DNA of 64,000 nt from Stenopsyche tienmushanensis (lineage: Eukaryota; Arthropoda; Insecta; Trichoptera; Stenopsychidae). The notes beneath the pieces were generated by a model that made no database searches, was not told the DNA's origin, and worked only from the letters and a program-made list of their open reading frames with translations. The stretch lies in contig WACJ01000525.1 of assembly GCA_008973525.1 (NCBI GenBank), positions 1,674,001 to 1,738,000 of the forward strand, written 5' to 3'. Of the stretch, positions 34,991 to 45,541 are shown piece after piece (the first letter of the stretch is position 1; every line of letters starts with the position of its first letter). Position numbers and translations under genes: made by a program.

Positions 34991-35035
34991 AAGATATGAG
35001 GACAGATATTTGTTTTGGTAGTTAGTTTTTTTTAA

Positions 35036-35256
35036 CCCCAAAGAAGTATCATCGCAGGGTCTGCGATCCCCCTCCACTTATTGAGAAAGAGCACTCTTGT
35101 GCGTTGAGCTCGGAGATAGACAGAGACAGAGAGAGAGCGTAGTGGTCTTGAATGCTATCTACAGTGTTTATTTACAATTGACTCTTCCTCGAAATGAAGA
35201 TTGTCATTGTCATTAACGACTTCATCGTTTTTAAATTTGCTCATTACTCAAAAGGT
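35036..35256 (-). mobile_element. TTAA-family element nested in the jerky-type element
   Basis: It begins CCCCAAAGAAGTATCATCGC after TTAA (about 35032-35035) and ends TTTGCTCATTACTCAAAAGG before TTAA. It is a shortened relative of 12655-13119, sharing the GAGATAGACAGAGACAGAGAG tract and GTGGTCTTGAATGCTATC. The target AATCTTGATCTG is jerky-element sequence, so this insertion is younger than its host. Confidence 0.75.
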
Positions 35257-35291
35257 TAATCTTGATCTGTAAGTATAGAGAGTACACTGTA

Positions 35292-36860
35292 TTTGAAGAG
35301 TTTGAGTGATAAGCTTTGTTTTAATATACACAAAAATGCACATTTTTCGAATGTAGTCTTAATTAATAAACCTTTTATTATTAATAGACTTTCAGATTAA
35401 TTTTATATACCCTGCGGGCCACATGGATAAATGAATCGAATGATAATATTTACGTTGTATTCATCTGTATGTAATAAATATTTAGCAATCGAAAAGCTTT
35501 CATTAGAAGAACAGAAAAAAGTATCAACACAATCATCGCCCTTATTTTCGTAGTTTCTAGTATATACATTTTCTAGTAAAAGGCAATTCACGTAACTTAA
35601 ATTAATTTAAGTCGCCACTAGAGGGAGTTTATTTGCTCCATATAGTGCAGTAGTTATTTGCACTATACTTTAGGAAGGTACTCATTTAGAAAATTGTAGT
35701 GACATCACCTAAAATTAAATTAGAACTTGACAGTTGTAGGATTAGATGTCTTTTGTTACGTTTTACGCGATGAAAACGAGGATTTTAATTGAGATAATTC
35801 ATAAAGATCAAAAATTTCAAGTCTATGCAATTAGGTATTCAGATTTAAATTACTCAGAGCTTGGTAATTAGACTGAATCTGAAATATGAAGAATATCGTT
35901 GCTCAAGATGCAACGATACGGCTGGAATATAGAAAGGCTCTTAAGAGCAGCGACGAATAAAGTAACGAACGAAGATATCATAAAAGTTTACGTCCTCTTT
36001 GCATTTATTTCATTTTACGGTGGCAAAAGCAAAAAAAAGTGGAAGCATATAAAGCGACAAAGAGACGGTCAACCACCTTATCGTGGCCGTTTGGTAAATT
36101 GTGCTTCTATAATTGTATTGGATGGAGTTTCTTTGTTGTTGGCTGGCATACACCCTCTATCGATTTTTTTATGGACCGTTTCCATGGCAAGTTTGTGTGG
36201 GGCGATGGACTCGTAGTCAAGGTTATGGATTCACACCCTGGCTGATGCATGCACATCGATGACGCCATCCAAGTGTTGAAATGCATCATTACCTCATGCA
36301 GGTGACCTTTGCAGCGGTTTGGATGCAGCGTAACGATGATTCATCTTTGACGCCAAACACAGCGAGTCTGAATATTTTTATTGTGTATATTCTGAGAAAA
36401 ATCGGAATGAAAGCCTCCCCCCAATGAGCAGAATATTTTTATATGTATAGGATAAAATCTTTCGAGTCGTCCAAAAGTTCCGATAGCGCTTTAAAAGGAT
36501 TATTAAGTACATAAAGTTATAGAAGCTGTGCGTTATAAGGCCGCAAATACTTTTCGACTTGCGAGAGTTATGGTTGAACGAATTAAGCCGACCATACATA
36601 ACTTTTTTTCTCAAAAAGAAAAGACGTCATTTTTACGCTTATCTGAATTTCGTGTAAAAAGTTCCGATCTAATGCCTGATTTATATAAATAAATAGACGG
36701 TATTTCCACTTCTTAACTTGTGCTGCCGGAAGAATTTCGGCGACTTTCGTTTCGATACGCCAAGTATGTGTACATTTATAAAGGATCAAATTCAATGGAA
36801 GGATTTGACTCTAAGGCGAAGGTCTCAAAATTATTTTTGGCCGCTTAATAATATAAATAC
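35292..36860. other. No recognised gene
   Basis: Plus frames at 35899-36216 and 36039-36245 overlap in a GC-richer patch (about 36050-36350). A CGCCACTAGAGGGAG at about 35612 resembles a CTCF-type motif with one mismatch. Nothing more can be supported. Confidence 0.45.
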
Positions 36861-36902
36861 CTTATTTTGCTCGGGAGAAATGTTTGAATCAACTCTACGA
36901 AC
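36861..36902 (-). promoter_or_regulatory. Candidate 42-nt microexon or recursive splice site
   Basis: Minus strand: a T-rich tract ending TTTTTTTGTTTCAG, then 42 nt, then the donor GTATTTATATT. The 42 nt are open in phase 0 and read VRRVDSNISPEQNK. The first bases after CAG are GTTCGT, a weak donor, so a ratchet-point reading is also possible. The gene is unknown. Confidence 0.35.
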
Positions 36903-37308
36903 CTGAAACAAAAAAATAAATAATCAATATTACTTGGGATTTTTTTGTGTAGAATAATAATTATATATTAAGTACAAGCATAATTACATATTAATGCACT
37001 AACACATTTTTGTCGAGGGATTGTATATAGAAATACAAAACTCATATAGAAAACTGTGATATATTTAAAGTATATTATTTTTGGAAACAATTCCCCATAT
37101 GTATATATTACAGAAAACATTTATGACAAGACAAACTTTTTTGTTGAGCACGCAAACTCGGCATTGTCATTGTGCCATTTCATATCATCCATACAAACAT
37201 AAACGTCCCTTTAAAAATTATATAGGCAGTTAAAACATAACAATTATTATTTAAAAAATAAATATCAAATATCGTTCAAAAGAAAGCTACATTCATATAG
37301 TGTGTATA
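36903..37308. other. No recognised gene
   Basis: Very AT-rich spacer. Confidence 0.5.
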
Positions 37309-37310
37309 TA

Positions 37311-38101
37311 CACTTAAACCTTTTTTGTGCGTTCCGCGAGAAAATCGCACAAAAAAAGCTATGGCTTACATAAAAAAGTGAAGATGCGTTCCATGAATTT
37401 TAAAAACTGCATAACTTTGAAACAGCTATATAAAATATATCCAAAATCGCATAAAAAAAGTTAATAAAAAACAGGAGTACAATAAGGCAATTATAAACTA
37501 AAAAAATAACATTTTTGATAAAATTTAAAGGACGTCTTGCATCATTGGTAAAATTTTAAGGATATCTGACATCTGGCATCTCAAATTCTAAACATACACT
37601 AGAGAAATATTAATTATTTTAATTAGCAACTATCATCGCTGTATGATAATTTTGTATGCGCAGTGTCAATGTCATCATTATTCTGTGTAGATTTTCTCTT
37701 TCAAATAATATAATTCATAATTAGTAAAGATATCACTATAATCCCTAGCTCAAAAAAAAAAATGAATCACAAAATGGCGACTGCTTAAAAATAAATTCAG
37801 TCAAGTCCTGTTTTGGCCTTATCTTGTAACAATTTTATTAAAAGTCAAAATATTGGAAAAATGCAAAAAAAAACGAACTTATTTTTTTCAAAATTCGAAA
37901 CTAAAATAAAGGGCTTGGTCGTATATTCAGCGATAGTAGATGCAATATGATTTACACAGTCCCAAATTATATTTTTTTTTCCAAATTTGATTAGTGTTGA
38001 TGATGTATTTCCTATTTTATTCAAAATATCTCTTACTTAAAAAAATAATTGCTTTAAAAAAACCGCATAACTTCGAAATCGCACAAAAAGAGATTTGAGT
38101 G
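37311..38101 (-). mobile_element. Tigger-like element, longest copy
   Basis: The left end CACTTAAACCTTTTTTGTGC after TA (37309-37310) pairs with the right end, complemented CACTCAAATCTCTTTTTGTG, followed by TA (38102-38103). At 791 bp it is the reverse complement of the 18665-19251 copy plus about 200 bp. TA target, end sequence and the transposase relic at 37875-38000 point to the Tigger/pogo group. Confidence 0.8.
37875..38000 (-). pseudogene. Tigger-type transposase relic
   Basis: A minus-strand frame reads STLIKFGKKNIIWDCVNHIA, continuing STIAEYTTK. This matches the Tigger/jerky C-terminal pattern in which a LxxFWKxYxIxDC stretch precedes NIxxAWxEVT and the conserved cysteine and tryptophan. 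The part ahead, with the catalytic triad, is absent. It is the only piece with convincing coding similarity in this copy. Confidence 0.6.
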
Positions 38102-38103
38102 TA

Positions 38104-40399
38104 TTACAGATAAAAGAGGTTAAGATGAATTTTTCAACGTTTTTTTGCCTCTTGTCTCTTGTTGAGGTAGCCACTATGTTTAATGTTAAAAAATATCATA
38201 AATTATCCAGTTTTTGCACATTGATAAAGTCTATTAAAGAAAAGTATGGATTTTCAAATATCTAAACTGTTGTTCTTACCAATAATTCTTAAATGGAGTA
38301 ATACTTGAAGTATTTGTTTTCAATTCTTTAAATCGAGCTTCGATAAAGCTAGAATATTTCCTTATTTAAATCGATAAAAAAGTTTCATCCAAATTCCCAT
38401 ATTTTAATTCCAGAAATTCTTCCCATACTTTTTATAAGTGACATTTCAGCCAAGAGTCAGATCAAGGCTGAGACATTCTACAGAGTAGTAAGGGATTGGA
38501 TTTGGGTAGACAAGATCGGGTAAACAGATTTCGAAGAAAAGCCGAATGTATAAAAAAAAAAAGTAATTTAAAAATAAATGATAGTTTCAGCAACTCTATT
38601 TATCAGATTTTACCATTGAATATGTAACAGTCATACATCCAAAATGCTTTAACCATGAAATATTAATAATTCGCCCATGACAATTCTTGCTGAATTATTA
38701 CGTTATTTATAGGTTGCGTTTCAACAAATTTGTAAAATAGATTTAACCCACTGTAATAACTTATTTTTACATCGAGCTTAGATACGTTTATATTTTCAAA
38801 GCGTTCCTCTCAGATACGCAATAAGACCTTTATTAATTCAATGGGTTTAAATGGATTTTTAAAATTTAGTTAAAGGGATTTTTTATACAATGGTTTCCCT
38901 GTGCCTTCCGTGTGTGGTTAAGTTTAGATATAACGAATTTAATCGTTAAATTATAATTGTAAATTTGGCACTTATAGGTGGTCCTGTACGACTTTATTAT
39001 TCACCTTAGTATTTATATTTTCATACCCAGGAAATGAGTGTAAGCCTGGATTGTGGCAATCGATCGGAAATTAATTCGAATATTTATAACAAGATCTAAA
39101 CCACACGGACAATCTATTATTAACTTTACTTTTAACAATAATAATATATTTAGAGGGTTCTCAAGGAATCATAAACGCCATATGTTTTTACATTTTGCAT
39201 TGAATAAATATCTTTTGAAGCCCATTACTATTTGATAAAAGCATTTGATGACGCAGGATGCTAATGGTGTTGTTCACGGAACAAAATATTTCCATTTGTA
39301 TGTGTTGGCTTTGAATCTCGTACAAGACGAAGATTGATGATGTATGTGATATTTTTACACCTGTTTTGCAGTTAAAATACCAACTGGCAAGTGATTGCAG
39401 AAAGTTTTATGAAAGTGGGAAGATCAAGACTCAATCGCAGGATGCGCGTCACAAATAGGATAACAAACATTTTTCATAGCTCTATTATCCTTACGCCGAA
39501 ATCTCAAACACACGCGTGCCCTTATATAGAGGAACGATTTTAAATTATTCAAAGACACGTCTCAAATTACGACAAATATTTGCGGAACGACAGACAAATT
39601 GTCAAACAGGCAAATAGAGGACGCTGCTCTGGAGTAATAAAATAAAAACGCCTGAAAATGTACACACCGTGTCTGCGATTGCGAAACACAACATTTTATT
39701 CAATACCAACACATTTGTTACGCTCAAAATATGTAGATACAAAATGGGGATCTGTGGAGAAGCGCGGGAAATCTTAGGCATCATTCACACTGGAAATTTA
39801 TGCGAAGGCTCTCCTCTAAAAGAATACATTCCTTTCATACCGCTGAAAACGTATTGCCTTTTTTCCTTTATGTACAGATTTTATTTACATTTTTACACCA
39901 TAATATAAACGGCGAAACATTCAAATCCTCATAAAAAAATTCCATAAGAACGCATATTCGCATAGCGATATAACGGTGAGGTCCCATGAACTCACTTCCA
40001 ATCGAAAAGAAAGCCTCTAAACGTAAAGAAGGGTTGATGATCAACTATTAAATTATACAGCATTAACAAACAACCTTAATGTATACTTTAGCACCTTAAT
40101 TATTTTTAGAAAAGCATTAATCGTTTTCAAAATGTACAAATTGTATTATTATAAAGGTTCAAAAATTAAAATTGCAATTGTGGAAAAAAATATCAGTATT
40201 TTCAATAGATTTTCAAAATTCAGGCAGACATACAATAGCTTGATTTCCTGGTTCTGAAAAAGTTAATACTAAGATATCGAAGAAAGTCGGGCAGGGCCAT
40301 CTATTTGTGATTGAATGCAATCATCATAAAATGATAAAAAAAATTACCAACGATTTAGTAGTCAGAATTGTAGATCAATTGGGTTCAATGTTGAAAAGT
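38104..40399. other. No recognised gene
   Basis: AT-rich; frames at 39053-39235, 39602-39784 and 39669-39908 have no motif. A very degenerate family A tRNA-like copy may lie at about 38995-39055 (CCAGGAAATGAG, GCCTGGATTGTGG), too weak to list. Confidence 0.45.
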
Positions 40400-40469
40400 T
40401 GTGGTTAGCGACCATATCATGTATACGCTATGAAAACCATGCCAAAGTCATTGGTAATGATACCATCTT
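40400..40469 (+). mobile_element. SINE family B fragment
   Basis: GTGGTTAGCGACCATATC and TATGAAAACCATGCCAAAGTC, then TTGGTAATGATACCAT, match the body of the SINE at 19268-19476. The tRNA-like head and poly-A tail are missing. Confidence 0.7.
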
Positions 40470-40504
40470 ACGGAATTCAAATAAACTATTATTTTTTATT
40501 TTTT

Positions 40505-41700
40505 ATATCATCATCATCATCATCATAGTGCATTCACAAACAGTCCCCTGCAGAACTAGGACCTCTTCAATATCCATTCATAGGAAGGGGTTACATCCAA
40601 TTCGTCTGTATCATACATTTACCTCTATGTTCGATTGATATTGAAGGTAGCATAGGTTTCATTTAGAACGCTAACCCAGCAGACCACCTGGATGAACGTG
40701 CTTTTTCTGTTCCTTTAGTTCCGGGTGGGTGTTAGATTCCACGATGCTTACCCTTAAAACCCCCGGGAGGGGGGAGTCAACTCTACGCCCGTAGGCAACG
40801 GTTGAACTTCTAAGGTAATGATGTGGAGTAGAGGTGCGCGAAAGTAAAGTAAAAGTCGGTTTGCCCATCAAACGCAGCTGGGATAGCCCAGCTAAGATGA
40901 GTTGGGAGCGTAGGTCACCCTGGGCTGGGTTCTCATAAAGGGGTGTGCGGAACAGCCGATTACAGTAGTTGGTGGATACTGTGTCAAAGGCTTACCACTA
41001 TTCTCAACAGCATAGGGATACAGGTGGCGACTCGTCTCCGTGGCTAGGTACTACAAATTACCGAACCAATGCGAGTACCATGGGGAAGGGGTAGCCCTTG
41101 CAGTTCGTCATCTGCTGCAGCCCCCTTCAAACTGAGGTTGGACTCGTGGTGGTAGTGAACCCGCAGTAGTATTCCCTTGAAGTTTAGTTTAACCTTTGTC
41201 CTTCCTTCTCCATCGCACCTTCGGTTGCACATGATCTGAAGCTGGTCTTGCACGCGGAAGTCTCGCCTCCTTTGGGAGGCGTAGAGCAAAATGGGTGGGC
41301 ACTTGGACGCTCCGCGCGTAGCGTTTTTCGTGGAGTTAAAGGATCAGTGGAAGACACTCTTTGTGTGGCTAGTAGGCTTTGCGGGGTAACCTGAAACAGA
41401 TAATATAGCAGCGAAGGAAATGGGTTCGATTGTTGATTAACCCCCATTCCAGTCTGTCGTCTTGTTCCTTTAGTTTTCCAGCCTCTGGGCCAGTAGTGTA
41501 GAATGAAAGGTGTCACACAATGCAATGCCCAGAAGGAGGAAATCTTCAGAAGATAGACGAATCCGTTCGCTATCGAATCGTGCAATATCCGAGAAGGATG
41601 AAGATGGGAATAAGTTAAAGTGAAAGTATTTATTTAACTTGGAGAGAAAGACTCTAGCCGCGAAACAACTGGGGAGCCGGCGGGAAGAACGCATCTTCCC
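40505..41700 (-). mobile_element. GC-rich retroelement-like block ending in (ATG)n
   Basis: Read on the minus strand, the block is much richer in G+C than its surroundings and ends in an ATG/TGA trinucleotide run at 40505-40527, a tail type known from RTE-like LINEs and the SINEs they move. Its last 220 bp recur, 5'-truncated and in the other orientation, at 59930-60140; an internal piece (40755-40875) recurs at 10281-10410. Minus frames (41184-41585, 41470-41694, 40671-40871) show no reverse transcriptase or endonuclease motif. The far part (about 41600-41700), with AATAAA on the minus strand, may be a different element. The left border is unknown. Confidence 0.5.
40509..40527 (+). repeat. 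(ATC)n microsatellite, retroelement tail
   Basis: About six CAT/ATC units form the tail of the block above; the 59.9-kb copy ends in a shorter version (ATGATGATGA). Confidence 0.85.
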
Positions 41701-43039
41701 ATAGGAAGTGAACTATGAGCATGCGCAGAAGACAGTGGTATCGATCGAGTATTTTTTATCCTATGCTATGCTAATTTAACCAATAGTGGAAAGTCACTAC
41801 ATATATATGATAGCGATATGTGATTTACCATGTTATATCTTACATGTTGTAGAATTTATAAATAAATCAATAAATTAAAATAAATATGCAAAAAGAACAA
41901 ATTTGATAAATATTGCATAAATTCAGAAATAGAATGTTCCTAACAGGCATTGATGATTAATTATGATTCCGATATTTATAATCCCGAGCCAAATTCAAAG
42001 GTTCGCACTTCCCAGATGAAATTATCCGTTAAGGGAAATGCCAAATATCATGATGTGGGCGCGACATTTTGACAGCTGTCAATTTTTATTAAGAAACTTT
42101 ATTCAGCACCGACATCCAAAGAATAAAACTTTCTCATTTATACACTATTTATATAAAAAAAAAAATATCTAATCGATTTAATAGCGATGCATTAAAAATG
42201 TAACGCCGTTGTGCGTATCGGCTTTAGGCTTTGGCCATCTTAAATTTGAATGTCTAATGTGCGAAATGCACTTCTTTGCGAATCGGATAATATTATTTTA
42301 AGCTCTTTGAATACGAAAAAAACTGGTAAACAAATTTCGTATGAATGAATATGGTAATTATATTATTTCAAGTGTAAACACGCGTGTTTTCGTCGTTGAT
42401 GGAATGCTGTGAATTTCCATGACATATTTTATGACACACATTGTATGTACATAAACCGGTCGAATTTGCATGGACCACGGCACAATTGCGTCGATCTCTG
42501 AGAAGAATATTGGCGTCTTTGTTGTTTTTTTAAATTCGGCAGATCGTGTTATTATTGAAGATTTTGAGCAGCGTCCTTTTTTGTCCTGTTCAAAGAGAGG
42601 CTTTCTGCTTAGTCAGATTTTTTTTCAATAAGGCTTCTTTTATGGTATTTAAAGTAGGGCGAAAAGTACTTCAACAAGAGCTTCGCGAAGAAACAAAATT
42701 TCAACAATTACGAGCCGATATTCTATCGCGAGGGGGCGAAAATGATTTGTTGACACTTTCCAGTCATAGAACCAATAAAAAAAATTGCGCCAAAAATAAC
42801 GAGTAAAATTTATCGGATCGACATTTATTATTTCTACGTAGATTACTTGACCTAAGAAATCAAAGATGGGTCTTTGTAACTGTCAAAATGAATATCATCC
42901 AGTAAAACGAGCGTATAAAAATACTCTCCTTTATAGATTTTTTTTGATATAAAATTAACACATATTTTCGAAAATCGACGATTGAAATGTCAATGGATCA
43001 CAATTTTGATTACATATATTTAAACCAGTTCAGAATAAT
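41701..43039. other. No recognised gene
   Basis: AT-rich; the 86-codon plus frame 42546-42806 has no domain. Nothing else was recognised. Confidence 0.5.
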
Positions 43040-43123
43040 AATGAGTATAGTGGGATATATCCTGGACTCTTGCTATAAAGATTTGCACTCAAATTCAGAT
43101 TGTGAAAAAATCATCACAGCAAT
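43040..43123 (+). repeat. tRNA-like short repeat (family A), copy
   Basis: AGTATAGTGGGATATATCCTGG (box A-like), CTCTTGCTATAAAG, box B-like GCACTCAAATTCAGATTGTG. The distal inverted end is eroded. Confidence 0.6.
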
Positions 43124-43681
43124 AAGTTAATGAGAAGAACTAAATTACTCGTATTTCCGATGGTTTCGAAGCAAATTTGTCTTGATTTTAGGTTTACAAA
43201 AAATAAATACTGAGATAGAAGCTTAGGGGTAGAAATCACCCGCCACAAACCCCTGTTAATTTTATCAAGCGCAATTTGTGAAATTAACAGCGGTTCTTTT
43301 CGCCGCGCAGGGAAGAATAAGAGAATGGATCGATAGCCTTGGCCGCAAGAAGACACGTCCTTCCCGCCGGTTCCCCAGCGGTCTCGCAGCTGAGATCTCT
43401 TAATGTGCAAAATAAAAATCTTCACCAAGAAAACTGTATATTCATCACCATCTGACCATCTTATTTCGCTTCTATACAAGATCATAAATTAATTAAGGCA
43501 GGTATTATCAATTTTGAGTGATTTTGATATGCAAATTTTTAAAAATTATTTTTCTGAATAAATCTTTGACAACTCCACTTTGTGAAACATATTACGCACA
43601 TTATATCAATCGTTAATAATAACGTAACGTAACAAACCGTAACAGTTTTCGATTTTGTTTTATAGTTATTATATTAATAGT
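43124..43681. other. No recognised gene
   Basis: The 123-codon minus frame (43114-43485) crosses a GC-richer patch (43260-43400). On the plus strand that patch starts with an acceptor-like TTCTTTTCGCCGCGCAG. No family was recognised in either direction. Confidence 0.4.
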
Positions 43682-44540
43682 TTATTGGAGGCCGAAAGAG
43701 CACTGCGTTGACGAAAAATGGAATGCAGCGCCCCTATGGCTGCTAACCCGCGGAAATGAGCCCCAGACACCCGCGCTCCCCATCTTAGTCTTCTATCTAA
43801 AGTCACCCCCAAATATTTCACTTCGGATTTCTATTCGATGGAGCTGAATCCGATTACTTATGGATCAGTTTGATGATGTTTTTGTTTCACGGAAAACAAG
43901 ATATCTTCGGTTTTTTCTTTGTTTATTTTAAGTTTCCAGCGATCGAAATATTTAAATGCTGCTTTTAGTGATCGTCGGAGATTTTCAACAATTAACTTGT
44001 TACTCTGAGAAGCTGGTGCCATGCCATGTCATCAACGCAGAGTGCGACGTTTGATGAAGATGGTGTTGGTAGATCGTGCAAAAATAAATTAAATAGGCAA
44101 GGTCTTAAAATACTGCCCTGAAGAACTCCCGCTGAAAAATATTGAGGAGTTGACGTTGCTCTGTTTGAGATTACTGAAAATGATGCATTGCATAGGAAGG
44201 ATTGGATCATTTTAATAATAAGTAATTTAGAAAATTAAGGGATATCATTTTATGAATAAGACCGCAGTACCAGACAGTGTCGAACGCTTTTTCGATGTCG
44301 AATAGTACCATACCGGTACTTCTTTTCATATTAAAATTTTTAGAAATATATTTGGTTAGTCTGGTCAATTGTTGGGTCGTAGAGTGATTTTTACAAAAAT
44401 CGAATTGCTCTTTATTAATATTTATACTGAGTTCATCCAGTCTATTTAGAATATGTTTTTCGAATATTTTACTTAGTGCAGAAAGTAAGCTAATTGGGCG
44501 GTAATTAATTGGGTTAATGGTGTCTACGCACATTTTTAAA
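43682..44540 (-). pseudogene. Jockey-clade LINE reverse transcriptase pseudogene
   Basis: Reading from 44533 downward: INPINYRPISLLSALSKIFE (entry motif of non-LTR reverse transcriptase), EQFDFCKNHSTTQQL, then GMVLFDIEKAFDTVW with the first catalytic aspartate, then (frameshift near 44208) FSAGVLQGSILRPCLFNLFL, and VALCVDDMAW, a decayed YADD catalytic box. A further frame change gives SNKLIVENLRRSLKAAFKYF, DRWKLKINKEKTE and SEVKYLGVTLDRRLRWGARV. Order and motifs match Jockey-clade elements, which retrotranspose by target-primed reverse transcription. Endonuclease, thumb/C-terminal part and 3' tail are missing. At least one in-frame stop and two frameshifts make it dead. Confidence 0.92.
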
Positions 44541-44749
44541 GTATTTATGTAGAAAAAATAATTCTATATATTATTAAAATTACTAAATTAATATTTGTAT
44601 TATTAGTTCAAAATGTTGATATGATAAATTCATCGAAGGGTCTACTTGTCAATGCTACCACGAGGTGTCGTTCTCTACTTCTTCGCTCGTTATTTAGCAT
44701 CAATGTAACGTTGATCACGTGACTCATTGATCAATTAAGCCTGTTCTGT
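44541..44749. other. No recognised feature
   Basis: Spacer between the LINE relic and the long plus frame. The downstream half, with an AATAAA at about 44880, has a base composition unlike the AT-rich flanks. Confidence 0.4.
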
Positions 44750-45223
44750 TTGGAAAGAGATGTTCGACTATCGCACGTAAGAACTGGGCAATATTTTAAG
44801 TCCAGAACACGAGCTGTCGACAGTTGCATGTGCACCGAGTGCAGCCGGATCCTTACGTGTCGTATTGGAAGCAAGACTGAAATAAAGCACATAAAAAAGC
44901 AAGCATTGAAACCGGCGCTCTTTCCTACGCCCGTAAAAATAAAGAATAAAGAATCATTCCATCCTATGCCATTCCGAGTCCCTCCCCCCACAACCGTTCC
45001 GCGCCATTCTCTGCCACCCTCCACCCCGTTAACTGAATACACTTTATTATTCACAACCAAAACAAAAGTCGCAAAAAACAACTCCACAAGCCCGGCGCTC
45101 ATTTCCTATGGAGGAATGCAAAAAATATTATACAGCAGACATAGAAAGTCATGCTCTTTCGTATATGCAAATTTATTATCCGCGCTCATTGGAACTGCCG
45201 TGGGGGCGCTATCTTGGAACTGA
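44750..45223 (+). CDS. Unrecognised 157-codon open frame
   Basis: One of the two longest frames in the window. The product would be basic and rich in serine, threonine and proline (a PPPTTVPRHSLPPSTPL segment near residues 77-93) with no signal peptide, membrane helix or domain I recognise. A 123-codon frame on the opposite strand (44731-45102) overlaps it fully, which argues that low stop density comes from GC-richer composition. It may be part of a retroelement end or an exon. Coding status is unproven. Confidence 0.2.
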   Translation: MERDVRLSHVRTGQYFKSRTRAVDSCMCTECSRILTCRIGSKTEIKHIKKQALKPALFPTPVKIKNKESFHPMPFRVPPPTTVPRHSLPPSTPLTEYTLLFTTKTKVAKNNSTSPALISYGGMQKILYSRHRKSCSFVYANLLSALIGTAVGALSWN

Positions 45224-45541
45224 CGTTGAACTAAATGCGCTGTCAAATAATTCTCATCAATTTTCAAAGTCGGGCTTCATTATAATAAGCGCGTGTGATT
45301 CCGTGTCCTCGGGGATGTATGTGTGCCAAAGAGCGGCAATTTCACACCCATGAAATGACATCAAAGTCTTTGACTCGCAAGGGATTAATTAAATAATCCA
45401 GATTTAAAAAAATTAACCCAATTGTCGACTTTAGAGAAGGGATGCCAATCAAATCCCACTTGTTTTTTTTTAACACAGGGACTACAAACAACTACCAACT
45501 GCATAAATATATGTAAATAATAAATATATTTTAGTATAAAA
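45224..45541. other. No recognised gene
   Basis: Continuation of the GC-richer patch to about 45390, then AT-rich sequence. Confidence 0.4.

Larger units (their letters stand above)
34133..35289. mobile_element. Jerky/Tigger-type element with TIRs and nested TTAA element
   Basis: The left end CAGTAGACTCTCGATTATCC after TA (34131-34132) pairs with the right end, which read inverted starts CAGTGTACTCTC and is followed by TA (35290-35291). The left 120 bp match the right end of the 2722-3981 copy, and the right 40 bp match its left end (AGATCAAGATTAA), so this copy is inverted relative to it. It contains the transposase relic (34405-34990), an 18-base G run and a nested TTAA element (35036-35256). 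Confidence 0.8.

Noticed and set aside
36180..36245. Frame ending GDGLVVKVMDSHPG
   Set aside because: It resembles the familiar spurious peptide read from tRNA-derived repeats; no other support for coding.
41184..41585. 133-codon minus-strand frame in the GC-rich block
   Set aside because: Lies in a repeat-like GC-rich island; no motif and overlapping frames on the same strand.
41600..41720. LTR-like sequence with AATAAA on the minus strand
   Set aside because: No second LTR, primer-binding site or target duplication could be found.
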